The notes under the pieces: generated by a model
Told to the model about the DNA's origin: nothing
The model's input: the letters and a program-made list of their open reading frames with translations, nothing else
Databases searched by the model: none
Made by a program: the position numbers and the translations under genes
Part shown: positions 51,909 through 60,948 of the stretch, piece by piece
How the letters are laid out: each line of letters begins with the position of its first letter
Position numbering within the stretch: the first letter of the stretch is position 1
Assembly (NCBI GenBank): GCA_964647485.1
Contig: CAZYHV010000001.1
Coordinates: forward strand, 1 to 64,000
DNA length: 64,000 bases
Reading direction: 5' to 3'
From: FW021-bin31 sp964647485
GTDB lineage: Bacteria > Bacteroidota > Bacteroidia > Chitinophagales > Chitinophagaceae

Positions 51909-52072
51909 TCATTCATGACAAAAGTATTTTTTAGCCCTCCCAAATAATCCATTTCGTTATGAATAGTTTCTGTATGTACCTCTTAAAAAACATATTCATT
52001 TTGTAAAAGAGAAAAAAATCTGCTACCTTGCTTTTTCGATTTAGCAATCAGATAATGTAAATAACATAATTT

Positions 52073-53131
52073 ATGAAAACGATGAAAGGTCCCGCTATCT
52101 TTTTAGCACAATTTGTAGGAGCTGAGCCTCCATTTAACAATCTTGAAAATATCTGTAAGTGGGCAGCATCTCTTGGATATAAAGGGGTGCAGATTCCAAC
52201 CAATGAACCTTCTTTAATTGATATTAAGCAAGCGGCAGAGAGCGCTACCTATGCGGAAGAGATAAAAGGGATTGTAGAAGATGCCGGTCTTGAAATTACA
52301 GAACTGGCCACCCATATACAGGGACAATTAGTAGCTGTTCATCCGGCTTATGATGATGCCTTCGATAGCTTTGCACCAAAAGCTTACCACAAAAATCCAA
52401 AATCGCGTACAGAATGGGCCGTTTCACAAGTCAAATATGCCGCCAAGGCAAGCAGAAGAATGGGGTTAACAGCCATGCCCACCTTCAGTGGTGCCTTATT
52501 ATGGCCAAGTATGTATCCCTGGCCACAACGCCCCCAAGGCTTAGTAACAGCAGGATTTAAAGAACTGGCCAAACGTTGGCAACCTATCTTGGATTATTGT
52601 GAAGATCAAGGAGTAGATGTTTGCTATGAAATTCATCCGGGAGAGGATTTGCATGATGGGGCATCTTATGAACAATTTTTAGAAGCCGTTGGAAATCATT
52701 CCAGAGCATGCCTGTTGTATGATCCCAGTCATTTTGTATTACAATGTTTGGATTATCTGGAATACATCGATATCTATCATGAAAAAATTAAAGCTTTTCA
52801 TGTCAAAGACGCTGAATTCAATCCTACCGGACGTTCAGGTGTTTATGGTGGATATCAGGATTGGATTGACCGTCCCGGGCGATTTCGCTCACTCGGTGAC
52901 GGGCAGGTAGATTTCAAATCCATCTTTAGCAAACTTACTCAATATGACTTCGGTCGTTGGGCCGTTTTAGAATGGGAATGTTGTATGAAACATCCGGAAG
53001 ATGGCGCCAAAGAAGGCGCTGAATTTATCAAAAACCATCTTATTCGTACCACCGACAGAGCCTTCGACGACTTTGCCGGAGGAAATGCAGATGATGACTT
53101 GAATAAAAAATTACTCGGGTTAAAATTATAA
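52073..53131 (+). CDS. Sugar phosphate isomerase/epimerase-like TIM barrel protein
   Basis: The 352-residue protein belongs to the xylose isomerase-like/AP endonuclease 2 barrel family (IolE-like). Metal-binding residues are likely in CYEIHPGEDL (E and H), YDPSHF (D), AFHVKDAE (H) and LEWE. No signal peptide is seen, so it acts in the cytosol. It is followed after 66 bp by a DUF1080 lipoprotein gene. In Bacteroidota this pairing is associated with breakdown of 3-keto-glycosides, where such barrels act on keto-sugar intermediates. The exact reaction is not established by the sequence. Confidence 0.85.
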   Translation: MKTMKGPAIFLAQFVGAEPPFNNLENICKWAASLGYKGVQIPTNEPSLIDIKQAAESATYAEEIKGIVEDAGLEITELATHIQGQLVAVHPAYDDAFDSFAPKAYHKNPKSRTEWAVSQVKYAAKASRRMGLTAMPTFSGALLWPSMYPWPQRPQGLVTAGFKELAKRWQPILDYCEDQGVDVCYEIHPGEDLHDGASYEQFLEAVGNHSRACLLYDPSHFVLQCLDYLEYIDIYHEKIKAFHVKDAEFNPTGRSGVYGGYQDWIDRPGRFRSLGDGQVDFKSIFSKLTQYDFGRWAVLEWECCMKHPEDGAKEGAEFIKNHLIRTTDRAFDDFAGGNADDDLNKKLLGLKL

Positions 53132-53197
53132 AATTTCCCTCTTATGCCACTATTTAACCTCAATATCTATTTATTTTCTCACTAATTTATCAAAAAA

Positions 53198-53950
53198 ATG
53201 AAAAAAACAACCTTTAGCATTTCGTTCTTCTTCCTGGCTCTTTTCTTTATTGGCACACAAACAGCTTGCTCCTCAGGAAACACAAAGAATACAGATCAGA
53301 ACGATCAAAAAAAGCAACAGCAAACAGAAAAAGATCAACCCCAAAAAGCAATTGCCTTATTCAACGGGAAAAATACCGACGGTTGGCATACGTATAACAA
53401 AGATAGTGCAGATGCCTGCTGGCGAGTTGAAGATGGAGCACTAACCCTGGACCACAATTATGGTGGAGGAGGAACTCTGGTTACAGATAAAGAATATAAA
53501 AACTATATCCTTACCCTAAAATGGAAAATTAGCCAAGGCGGGAACAGCGGTATTTTAATCAATGCGATTGAAGATAGTAAATATCAACACGCCTATGTAA
53601 CCGCCCCTGAAATGCAGGTTTTGGATAATAAAGATGCGGAAGACAATAAGGATAGCACCCACTTAGCAGGATCCTTATATGATCTCATCGCCTGCCCTTC
53701 TCAGCATGTACATCCTGCCGGAGAATGGAATCAGGTAAAAATCAAACAGATAGATGGAAAAGTAACTTTCTGGATCAATGATTATAAAGTTGCTACCGTT
53801 CAAATTGGATCAGAAAAATGGGCTGATCGGGTAGCTAACAGTAAATTCAGCAGTATGAATGATTTCGGAAAATCTAAAAAGGGACATATTGGCCTACAAG
53901 ATCATGGACATAAAGTCGCCTACAAGGACATTCAAATACAAGAGCTGTAG
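53198..53950 (+). CDS. DUF1080 lipoprotein (3-keto-disaccharide hydrolase family)
   Basis: The 250-residue protein has a lipoprotein signal (QTACSSG, C24), a charged linker and a concanavalin-like DUF1080 domain. The domain has LFNGKNTDGWHTY, GGGGTLVTDKEYKNYILTLKWKI, GNSGILINA and the late GHIGLQDHGHKVAYKDIQI. Members of this family hydrolyse 3-keto-glycosides. It would act outside the cytoplasm and feed the preceding isomerase-like enzyme. Confidence 0.9.
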   Translation: MKKTTFSISFFFLALFFIGTQTACSSGNTKNTDQNDQKKQQQTEKDQPQKAIALFNGKNTDGWHTYNKDSADACWRVEDGALTLDHNYGGGGTLVTDKEYKNYILTLKWKISQGGNSGILINAIEDSKYQHAYVTAPEMQVLDNKDAEDNKDSTHLAGSLYDLIACPSQHVHPAGEWNQVKIKQIDGKVTFWINDYKVATVQIGSEKWADRVANSKFSSMNDFGKSKKGHIGLQDHGHKVAYKDIQIQEL

Positions 53951-53961
53951 TTTCCTTTTTC

Positions 53962-53997
53962 AAATAGTGAAAGGATAAGTTTATCCTTTCGCTATTT
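53962..53997. terminator. Bidirectional terminator overlapping phhB 3' end
   Basis: A 17-bp arm pair (53962-53978 with 53981-53997, one T:G wobble) forms a long hairpin with A- and T-rich ends. It includes the last codons of the pterin dehydratase gene on the minus strand and ends the DUF1080 transcript on the plus strand. Confidence 0.85.
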
Positions 53998-54220
53998 TAT
54001 CTATTGCATTAGCTAAATCCCGGTCTTTATCTGTCACCTTGCTGCCTTCATCATGAGTACATAATTTGATTGTCACTTTATTATATACATTACTCCATTC
54101 CGGATGATGATCTTTTTTATCCGCTAACATCGCGACACGTGTCATAAAACCAAAAGCTTCACTAAAATCATCAAAAGTGAAGGTATTCACTAACATATTG
54201 TTTTCTTCTTTCCAATTCAT
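53981..54220 (-). CDS. phhB: 4a-hydroxytetrahydrobiopterin dehydratase
   Basis: The 79-residue protein is a short pterin-4a-carbinolamine dehydratase. The active-site motif is DKKDHHPEWSNVYNKV with the conserved histidine pair, followed by TIKLCTHDEG. It recycles the pterin cofactor used by aromatic amino acid hydroxylases. No hydroxylase is nearby. It is 16 bp downstream of the IPExxxVDY gene on the same strand. Confidence 0.92.
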   Translation of the reverse strand: MNWKEENNMLVNTFTFDDFSEAFGFMTRVAMLADKKDHHPEWSNVYNKVTIKLCTHDEGSKVTDKDRDLANAIDKIAKG

Positions 54221-54236
54221 AAACTCATTTTTTCAA

Positions 54237-54680
54237 TTATACAATCAGATTAGCACGACTCTTTAAAGAAAGAGCATCAATTTGAGTAACCATTTGAACA
54301 CTCTTCAGCCGGCGTAAATCTACCTTTAAGAGATCGATTTCTTCGGCTCGATAATAATCTCCTTTTATGAGCCACAGATAGTCGATATTTTTCAATTCGG
54401 GTATCAAAAACTCCCCTTTAAAATGGTTACTATATATATAATGCAAAGTATAGCTTATTGGTTCACTAAATTCATAAATTTGAAAAAAACAAATCTTTTC
54501 TTTTTTGGGAATAGGCATTTTCAATTCCAAATCGCTATTTAAGCGAAAATGAAAATCTAAGGCTCGGTTAATTTGCCAGCACAATTGATATTCTCTTTGA
54601 GAAGAAATAATGCCTAACAGATAAGCATCATTAAAGAAAGCCTCAAAAGCAGATGTCGAATCTAATTTTAATTTAGCCAT
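54237..54680 (-). CDS. IPExxxVDY family protein
   Basis: The product from ATG 54680 is 147 residues and includes LIPELKNIDYLWLIKGDYY, which fits the IPExxxVDY signature of a Bacteroidota-specific family of unknown function. The longer frame to 54722 is unlikely because the promoter element TAAATTTG (54700-54693) lies inside it. From the chosen start the mRNA leader is only about 8-12 nt. Confidence 0.85.
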   Translation of the reverse strand: MAKLKLDSTSAFEAFFNDAYLLGIISSQREYQLCWQINRALDFHFRLNSDLELKMPIPKKEKICFFQIYEFSEPISYTLHYIYSNHFKGEFLIPELKNIDYLWLIKGDYYRAEEIDLLKVDLRRLKSVQMVTQIDALSLKSRANLIV

Positions 54681-54692
54681 AACCACAAACAA

Positions 54693-54700
54693 CAAATTTA
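54693..54700 (-). promoter_or_regulatory. -7 promoter element of IPExxxVDY gene
   Basis: TAAATTTG on the minus strand ends 12 nt before ATG 54680. It decides the start codon of the gene, because the upstream candidate ATG at 54722 would not be transcribed. Confidence 0.65.
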
Positions 54701-54767
54701 AGTCACTTTTTGCGATAAACATACCATTTTATTTCATTTATATGATAGAGTTGATACAATAATTTAT

Positions 54768-54775
54768 TACCTTTG
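54768..54775 (+). promoter_or_regulatory. -7 promoter element of Rrf2 gene
   Basis: TACCTTTG fits TAnnTTTG and lies 87 nt before the start at 54863. A TTG occurs at 14 nt upstream rather than 19, so the -33 element is uncertain. Confidence 0.5.
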
Positions 54776-54862
54776 GTAGTCTTTCAGGCAGAGAATAGAA
54801 AAATCAGAGGAAAAGAGAACAATATCTTCATAAGAAACGTATAATAAGAAAGAACGGACATC

Positions 54863-55306
54863 ATGCTATCAAAAAAGACACAATATGCTTTCCACGCATT
54901 AATATATCTTGCTGAGAATGCTCAGGAACATCCGGTTCTTATTTCCGAAATTGCTCAAAAGAAAAAGATTTCTCTTAAATTTTTAGAAAATATTCTGCTA
55001 GAGTTAAAAAATGCCGGGATCTTGAGTAGTAAAAAAGGGAAAGGAGGAGGTTATTTTCTTCTGAAAGCTCCGGAAGAGATTATGCTGGCACGGATTATTC
55101 GACTTTTGGATGGTCCGATTGCACTACTCCCCTGTGTCAGTTTGAACTATTATCAAAAATGTGAGACCTGTCCGGACGAAAAAGCCTGTGGGCTTAATCA
55201 AGTCATGGCAAGGGTCAGAGATGCCACCCTAAAAATATTGGAAAATAAATCTGTTGCTGATATACTACATCACGATGTTGAAATACCGGAAAGTGAATTA
55301 GAATAA
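54863..55306 (+). CDS. Rrf2 family regulator with four cysteines
   Basis: The 147-residue protein has an Rrf2 winged helix (KKTQYAFHALIYLAE, ISEIAQKKKISLKFLENILLELKNAG, wing KKGKGGGYFLLK). The middle segment CVSLNYYQKCETCPDEKACGL holds four cysteines that could bind an Fe-S cluster, as in IscR or RirA, or act by thiol chemistry. No target genes are obvious next to it: the following yceD has its own promoter. Confidence 0.88.
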   Translation: MLSKKTQYAFHALIYLAENAQEHPVLISEIAQKKKISLKFLENILLELKNAGILSSKKGKGGGYFLLKAPEEIMLARIIRLLDGPIALLPCVSLNYYQKCETCPDEKACGLNQVMARVRDATLKILENKSVADILHHDVEIPESELE

Positions 55307-55380
55307 TCCTTCATGGATCTCATCCCGAATTATTCTTTTTAATTATAAAATTCTAATCTGGAAATCTATTGAATATTTGC

Positions 55381-55388
55381 TACCTTTG
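55381..55388 (+). promoter_or_regulatory. -7 promoter element of yceD-rpmF-plsX
   Basis: TACCTTTG lies 29 nt before the yceD start. CTG rather than TTG is found at about 20 nt upstream. Confidence 0.55.
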
Positions 55389-55417
55389 CGCTCTGATTTA
55401 TGTAGAGGGGTTTTATT

Positions 55418-55957
55418 ATGAGGAAAAATAAGGCTTTTGACATCGCATTTGTGGGATTAAAAAATGGGATACATCATTTTAATTATAAAATTAATGATGA
55501 ATTCTTTGAACAATTTAAACCACAAGATTTTAAGGAAAGTGATCTTAGTGTTCATTTATCCATGGATAAGAGAGAGCGTTTCTTTTTGTTAGATTTCGAA
55601 ATAACAGGAAGTATTTTGACTGCTTGTGATCGATGTGCTGATATTTTTTCTCTGGAAATCTGGGATGAATTTCCATTTACGGTGAAGCAAGTTGCTGATC
55701 CGGAAATGGCACAGGAAGAAAATGAAGATCCGAATATGGCATTCATTGCCAACCAAGATACGGTTATGAATGTTGCCAAATGGATTTATGATTTTTCATT
55801 ATTGAGTATTCCTATGCAAAAGATACATCCTGATGATGCAGATGGAAACAGCACATGTAATCCCAAAGCATTGGAAAAATTAGAAAATTTAAAAAGAGAA
55901 CAAAACATAGAAGATAATCCTATTTGGAAAGGACTAGAACAATTTAGAAATAAGTAA
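55418..55957 (+). CDS. yceD: YceD/DUF177 family protein
   Basis: The 179-residue protein is a DUF177 (YceD) member with the conserved ITACDRCAD-like region (ILTACDRCADIFSLEIWDEF). The family is needed for normal 23S rRNA accumulation in some bacteria and plants. Gene order yceD-rpmF-plsX is the widespread arrangement linking ribosomal protein L32 to phospholipid synthesis. rpmF starts 11 bp downstream. Confidence 0.92.
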   Translation: MRKNKAFDIAFVGLKNGIHHFNYKINDEFFEQFKPQDFKESDLSVHLSMDKRERFFLLDFEITGSILTACDRCADIFSLEIWDEFPFTVKQVADPEMAQEENEDPNMAFIANQDTVMNVAKWIYDFSLLSIPMQKIHPDDADGNSTCNPKALEKLENLKREQNIEDNPIWKGLEQFRNK

Positions 55958-55968
55958 ACGTTAATACC

Positions 55969-56163
55969 ATGCCAAATCCTAAGAGAAGACATTCACAACA
56001 AAGAACCAAAAAGCGTCGTACCCATTATAAGGCTACACCTAAGACTTTAAGCACAGATCCTACCACCGGCGAGACTCATGTACGCCATCGAGCACATTGG
56101 TCTGAAGATAAGCTGTATTATAAAGGAAAAGTTGTTCTTGATAAAAGTCAGGCTTCAGAATAA
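55969..56163 (+). CDS. rpmF: 50S ribosomal protein L32
   Basis: The 64-residue protein starts with PKRRHSQQRTKKRRTHYKA as expected for L32. The zinc-ribbon cysteines are absent: the position reads STDPTTGETHVRHRAHW. This Cys-poor form occurs in the Bacteroidota, and here no cysteine remains at all. plsX starts 43 bp downstream. Confidence 0.95.
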   Translation: MPNPKRRHSQQRTKKRRTHYKATPKTLSTDPTTGETHVRHRAHWSEDKLYYKGKVVLDKSQASE

Positions 56164-56206
56164 TTTTTTATACCTTTAGGCAGCGTTAATCAAGTGAAAA
56201 GACCGA

Positions 56207-57151
56207 ATGAAAATAGGAATTGATACCATGGGTGGGGACTTTGCCCCGCTTGAAGCTATTAAAGGTGTAAAAAAGTTTTTGAATTCAGCACCATCTGACG
56301 TACATATTGTACTTATTGGTGATGAAAAACAGGTTATCCCTATTGCTCGAGAAGAGCAAATAGAGGAGAATCGTTATACTGTTTATCATGCTTCCGATAT
56401 TATCGGGATGCATGAACACCCAACCAAAGCTTTAAAGGAAAAACCACAGTCTTCTATAAATATAGGTTTCCATCTATTGCAAAAGGAAGAAATTCATGCC
56501 TTCATTAGTGCCGGCAATACCGGTGCCATGATGGTAGGGATGCACTATACTATTAAAACAATTGAAGGCATCCAACGCCCTGCAATATCTACCACACTTC
56601 CCCGTATCAACCAATCCACTCCCGGAATGTTGATGGATGTGGGAATCAATGCAGATTGCAAACCGGAACATCTATTACAATTTGCCATTTTAGGCAGCCT
56701 ATATTCCAGTAATGTATTACGAAATCCACACTCCCCGCGGGTGGCACTACTCAATATCGGAGAGGAAGAAGGGAAAGGGAATAAATTGGCACAAGCTGCC
56801 TATACATTGTTGAAAGAAAGTAACAAAATCAATTTTATCGGCAATATTGAAGGACGGGATATTTTTACCGACAAAGCCGATGTAATCGTTTGTGATGGAT
56901 TTACAGGTAATATTGTATTAAAACTCTCCGAATCCTTTTATGACATCACCCAAAACCTCAATTTGAAAGATGAATACATCGATTTGTTCAATTTTGAGTC
57001 TTATGGTGGCACACCGGTATTAGGTTCTTCCGAACCTGTCATTGTCGGACATGGAATTTCGAAAGGAGTAGCATTCAGTAAAATGATTGAAGTGGCCGAA
57101 AAAATTATCCGCACGCGGTTACTTGAAATAATAAGAGACAACTTTTCTTAA
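56207..57151 (+). CDS. plsX: Phosphate acyltransferase PlsX
   Basis: The 314-residue enzyme makes acyl-phosphate from acyl-ACP for phospholipid synthesis. The N-terminal IGIDTMGGDFAP, FISAGNTGAMM and DVGINADCKPEHLLQFA segments are typical. fabH usually follows in this operon but here the strand switches 11 bp after the stop, so fabH is elsewhere. The stop codons of plsX and the convergent kinase gene are close and no terminator hairpin separates them. Confidence 0.96.
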   Translation: MKIGIDTMGGDFAPLEAIKGVKKFLNSAPSDVHIVLIGDEKQVIPIAREEQIEENRYTVYHASDIIGMHEHPTKALKEKPQSSINIGFHLLQKEEIHAFISAGNTGAMMVGMHYTIKTIEGIQRPAISTTLPRINQSTPGMLMDVGINADCKPEHLLQFAILGSLYSSNVLRNPHSPRVALLNIGEEEGKGNKLAQAAYTLLKESNKINFIGNIEGRDIFTDKADVIVCDGFTGNIVLKLSESFYDITQNLNLKDEYIDLFNFESYGGTPVLGSSEPVIVGHGISKGVAFSKMIEVAEKIIRTRLLEIIRDNFS

Positions 57152-57162
57152 TACCCTCTATT

Positions 57163-60100
57163 TTATAGTTCTTCCTCCTTTTCCTTATTGCCAAACGGCA
57201 ATTTTACAAAAAAGGAGGAACCTTTCCCTACCGTGGTTTCAAACCAGATATCCCCATCATATTGCTGTATAATCTTTTTACAAATCGCCAACCCCAAACC
57301 GGTACCTGAAGTTTTGGTGGTGAAATTAGGGGTGAAAATACGGTCTTTCAAGTCATCCTTTATTCCCTCTCCATTGTCCTCTATCTGTATAATCGCAAAA
57401 TAGTCCTCTATCCTTGTTTTAATGCTTATTTTCGCCTTCCTGTCTTCCGGGATTGCCTGTACTGCATTTTGTACAAGATTTGTAAATACGCGATTAATCT
57501 GAGTCTTATCCGCTTCTATTTCAATTTCTTCGACCGGAGGAGTATAAGACAACTCTACTTTTTCATATCCCTGATATAAAGAAGTAATAGAGGCCAGAAT
57601 ATCATTCAATATAATTTTTTCTCTGCGGGCATAAGAAATATTAGCAAAAGCAGAAAAATCGGAAGCAATCTTAGAAAGGTGATCGATTTGTTCAATAATG
57701 GTTTGAGCCACATCATTGGTCAACTCATCTCTTCTGGGAGAATCTTTTTTTATGGCAAATTGGAGATGTTGTAAGCTTAATTTCATGGGAGTAAGAGGAT
57801 TCTTAATCTCGTGAGCCACTTGTCTGGCCATTTCTTTCCATGCCCCTTCCCTTTCACTCTTTGCCAACTTGTCGGCACTTTCTTCCAACTGATGCACCAT
57901 CTTATTATATTCATCAACCAAACGTCCTATTTCGTCATCATATTCCCATTCTATTTCTTCATTTTTACCGGTTAGCTTCACATTTTTCAACTTCTCAATA
58001 ATCAAGGTGAAGGAACGAGTAATGCTATGTGTTAAAATCAAGGCCAATAAACCCGCCAACAGGAAAATAAAGGCATTCAAATTAATCAGCGTCATCAAAA
58101 AATTCGAAATCTCCCTTTTCAATGTAGATTGAGAAGAATAATTGGGTAAATTCAAAAAAGCAAGGGTTTGTCCACTTTCATCTCGTATGGGCACATAAGA
58201 AGATAAAAAACTCAAATTCCCGACATGCTCGGTTTGTGTAAATTGAACCTGCCCCATATACTGCAGACTATAATAAGCAGATGGATCCATTTTTGTAGAT
58301 AACAATCCATTCTTATAAATCAAACTTTGAGTAGAGAGTCTTAAATTTCCATCTAAATCATAGATATTAATATCCGCACCTTCCTGTTTGCCAACCCGTT
58401 GAATCTTCTTTTTTAAAAGACTATTGTATTCTAAATGATTAAAATGTATAATAGCATTTGTATCAGCAATGGCAGCAAAATTAGGTTGTAATCTCATCTC
58501 CAGACTACTGATTTTCTGATCCAGTTGTTCCTTATGTTGCATATCATACCGACCAACAAAAAATTTGATGGTACTTATTCCCAAGACAACAAATACAAAA
58601 ATGACAATAAATACGATAATTGCATAGATTCTATTTCGAATATTCAACCTGGTCATTTTCCTTATAATAGGAAGCCTGAGACGAGATTTTATTAAAATAT
58701 GGAATAAGTTAAACAACAACATTAACAATAAAAAAGTACCAAATAGATAAGCAAACAGCGTCATGGCCTCTAAAAGGTCCTTTTTCTTTTTAGCTATGAC
58801 CACCACTTTTTTGGCAGAAGCCTTATACCGTAACACAGAATAATCTCCTACAGAAGAATGGTCAAAATCGACTTCCGGAACTTTACTTAACTTTAAGTTG
58901 AGTGGAAAAGGATAACCATTCTTATGGTAAATCAAATGCCTGTCAATGTAAACAGCATAAGCATATTTTTTTATAACATGGCTAAAATTATAATCGGTAG
59001 TTTGCATCAACAACTCCGGATAAAGGGATTCCGGCTTAAATATTTTCGGGCTTAGACGATAATAGAGATAACCCAATAAAGAATCGGTTTTCTCATCATC
59101 GATCATCAGGGTAGCTGCATAATAAAAATCGGAAATATTTTTTTGCTTAAAATAAAGGTTTTTAAAGCCGGTCAATTCCCCCCCATTGGTAAGCCTTTGA
59201 GCCACTTCCCCGGCGGTGGGATTATAGCTATTCTTTTGTTTACCTTCCTTGTTAAAAGTAAAAAAGTCAAAATCATATTTATTCTGCAAATTAGAGAAAT
59301 ACTGATCCAGAAGGTAATCTTCTAGTATTTCATTATGTCTGTTTTTATAATTTTTATAAAAAGAAACCACATGTGGATCCTTGATTAAGACTGAATCAAT
59401 GTTACTCAAATTAAAAATCAAGGTAGGGTCTTTCTGTTTAGCCAACTTGATGACAAGTTGTTTCCTATAATTTAATTCCCTTTCTGCATTATAATAGATA
59501 ACAATGGCCGTAATAGTTGAAGTCAAAAGCAACAACCACAAGACCAGACGCTCAATGAGAAAACGATCGGCCAGCCAATATTCTATCAAGTCCATTAAAC
59601 ACAAATAACCAACAACCCAAAGCATAACCCAAAATGAATATAGAGCTCCTCCTAAAAAAAGGAGTAACATCAACCATAAAAACCCGGAGACTCCGAGGAC
59701 AATATATTTATCCAATATCCTATTCCGACTGAACTCATTTTGAATGCTATTAATAACAGGAGATAAAAAGATAAAAGAGAAACCCAATAAGCCTAAAATA
59801 ATGAAACCTATAAAACTATAAATATCCAAACTAAAAAAGTCAGTAACGTCAAAAGATATTTTAGAATTGATGACCACCCCTCTAATTAAAGTCACAGCAT
59901 AATAAACCAAAAAGAACGTAGCCATATTAACCAATATCATTAAAAGATATCGGATCGAAGAGTTTACCTTTTTTGAAATTCTTACTTCCGTTCGTAGCTG
60001 ATTATATGCATAGAAGATTAACCAACCCACCAAAATAACATTGATCAATAAATCTCCAAGAGATTTTAAGATGAGATTAGAGGCATAAACTGTAGAATCG

Positions 60101-60927
60101 AAGAGTTCAAATTTCTCCAATCCCAATGGAAGGAGGCCGAGATAGTTTAGCCCCCGCAATAACACAAAAGTGAACAAAAGGGAACACCATCCTAAAAAGC
60201 GATTATAATTGGCACCTATATATAATGCCAATTGATTAAAAAATATGAGCAGAGAAACAATGGTCAGCCCCAATAATAGTCCGCTGAGCCAAGTCGGACG
60301 ATGAGGTACTCCTCCTTCCGGATAATGAATATAAAACAAAATACTTCCCGAAATACTCTTTACAGGGATTCCATCTCCTTCTTCATTTATTTCATATTGA
60401 TTACTGATTCTCGGAAGTTGATAAAACCGATTGGGCAAATAACGATTACTGAAATAGTATTTTTCTTTTATCGGAATGAAGCCCAAAACATAGCTACTGG
60501 AGTCAATGTTTTTTCTTATCACCTCATAATATCCACTATTCAATTTTTTAAAATGACGCCCCTCAGAGAGATTGGTTAAAGAACTATCCAGCGCAATTTG
60601 ATTCGTCGACCAGAAGGTTTCCCACCCTTCTTTATACATAAATAGATAGAAATCTTTATTTTGTCCAGTGTATTCTTTTAGTTGTTCCTCATCATAATTC
60701 CTATTGAGGAGCTGTTTGATTAACTCCTTATTAGCAACAAAATCCTGAAACTCAGATTCTCTGGATTGAATATTCCCTTCCAGATTTTTCTGCACCTGGG
60801 TGGGCGAAGAAATATACCACCAGTAATTATTGACAATAAATGATAAAGTAATCAGCCATGCCGCAATGATCAGCAGATAACCATTACGCAAAAGAAACGT
60901 CTGTATTTTTTTTCCGCTTATTTGCAT
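57163..60927 (-). CDS. NtrY-like sensor histidine kinase, very large N-terminal membrane part
   Basis: The 1254-residue protein has about a dozen transmembrane helices in roughly residues 1-500, followed by an extracytoplasmic domain and a membrane pair near 790-960. A HAMP-like linker precedes a HisKA domain with the phosphorylated histidine H1039 in QVAHEIKNPLTP. The HATPase has FTNLVQNAVQAIP, EDNGEGI and TGLGLAICKKI. No response regulator is adjacent. The gene follows mazG by 21 bp and is probably co-transcribed. The stimulus is unknown. Confidence 0.9.
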   Translation of the reverse strand: MQISGKKIQTFLLRNGYLLIIAAWLITLSFIVNNYWWYISSPTQVQKNLEGNIQSRESEFQDFVANKELIKQLLNRNYDEEQLKEYTGQNKDFYLFMYKEGWETFWSTNQIALDSSLTNLSEGRHFKKLNSGYYEVIRKNIDSSSYVLGFIPIKEKYYFSNRYLPNRFYQLPRISNQYEINEEGDGIPVKSISGSILFYIHYPEGGVPHRPTWLSGLLLGLTIVSLLIFFNQLALYIGANYNRFLGWCSLLFTFVLLRGLNYLGLLPLGLEKFELFDSTVYASNLILKSLGDLLINVILVGWLIFYAYNQLRTEVRISKKVNSSIRYLLMILVNMATFFLVYYAVTLIRGVVINSKISFDVTDFFSLDIYSFIGFIILGLLGFSFIFLSPVINSIQNEFSRNRILDKYIVLGVSGFLWLMLLLFLGGALYSFWVMLWVVGYLCLMDLIEYWLADRFLIERLVLWLLLLTSTITAIVIYYNAERELNYRKQLVIKLAKQKDPTLIFNLSNIDSVLIKDPHVVSFYKNYKNRHNEILEDYLLDQYFSNLQNKYDFDFFTFNKEGKQKNSYNPTAGEVAQRLTNGGELTGFKNLYFKQKNISDFYYAATLMIDDEKTDSLLGYLYYRLSPKIFKPESLYPELLMQTTDYNFSHVIKKYAYAVYIDRHLIYHKNGYPFPLNLKLSKVPEVDFDHSSVGDYSVLRYKASAKKVVVIAKKKKDLLEAMTLFAYLFGTFLLLMLLFNLFHILIKSRLRLPIIRKMTRLNIRNRIYAIIVFIVIFVFVVLGISTIKFFVGRYDMQHKEQLDQKISSLEMRLQPNFAAIADTNAIIHFNHLEYNSLLKKKIQRVGKQEGADINIYDLDGNLRLSTQSLIYKNGLLSTKMDPSAYYSLQYMGQVQFTQTEHVGNLSFLSSYVPIRDESGQTLAFLNLPNYSSQSTLKREISNFLMTLINLNAFIFLLAGLLALILTHSITRSFTLIIEKLKNVKLTGKNEEIEWEYDDEIGRLVDEYNKMVHQLEESADKLAKSEREGAWKEMARQVAHEIKNPLTPMKLSLQHLQFAIKKDSPRRDELTNDVAQTIIEQIDHLSKIASDFSAFANISYARREKIILNDILASITSLYQGYEKVELSYTPPVEEIEIEADKTQINRVFTNLVQNAVQAIPEDRKAKISIKTRIEDYFAIIQIEDNGEGIKDDLKDRIFTPNFTTKTSGTGLGLAICKKIIQQYDGDIWFETTVGKGSSFFVKLPFGNKEKEEEL

Positions 60928-60948
60928 AAAACATGCTTAAGAAGTAGA

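Noticed and set aside
54681..54722. An upstream start for the IPExxxVDY gene
   Set aside because: The -7 promoter element is located inside this extension, so it is not transcribed; the family starts at the internal ATG.
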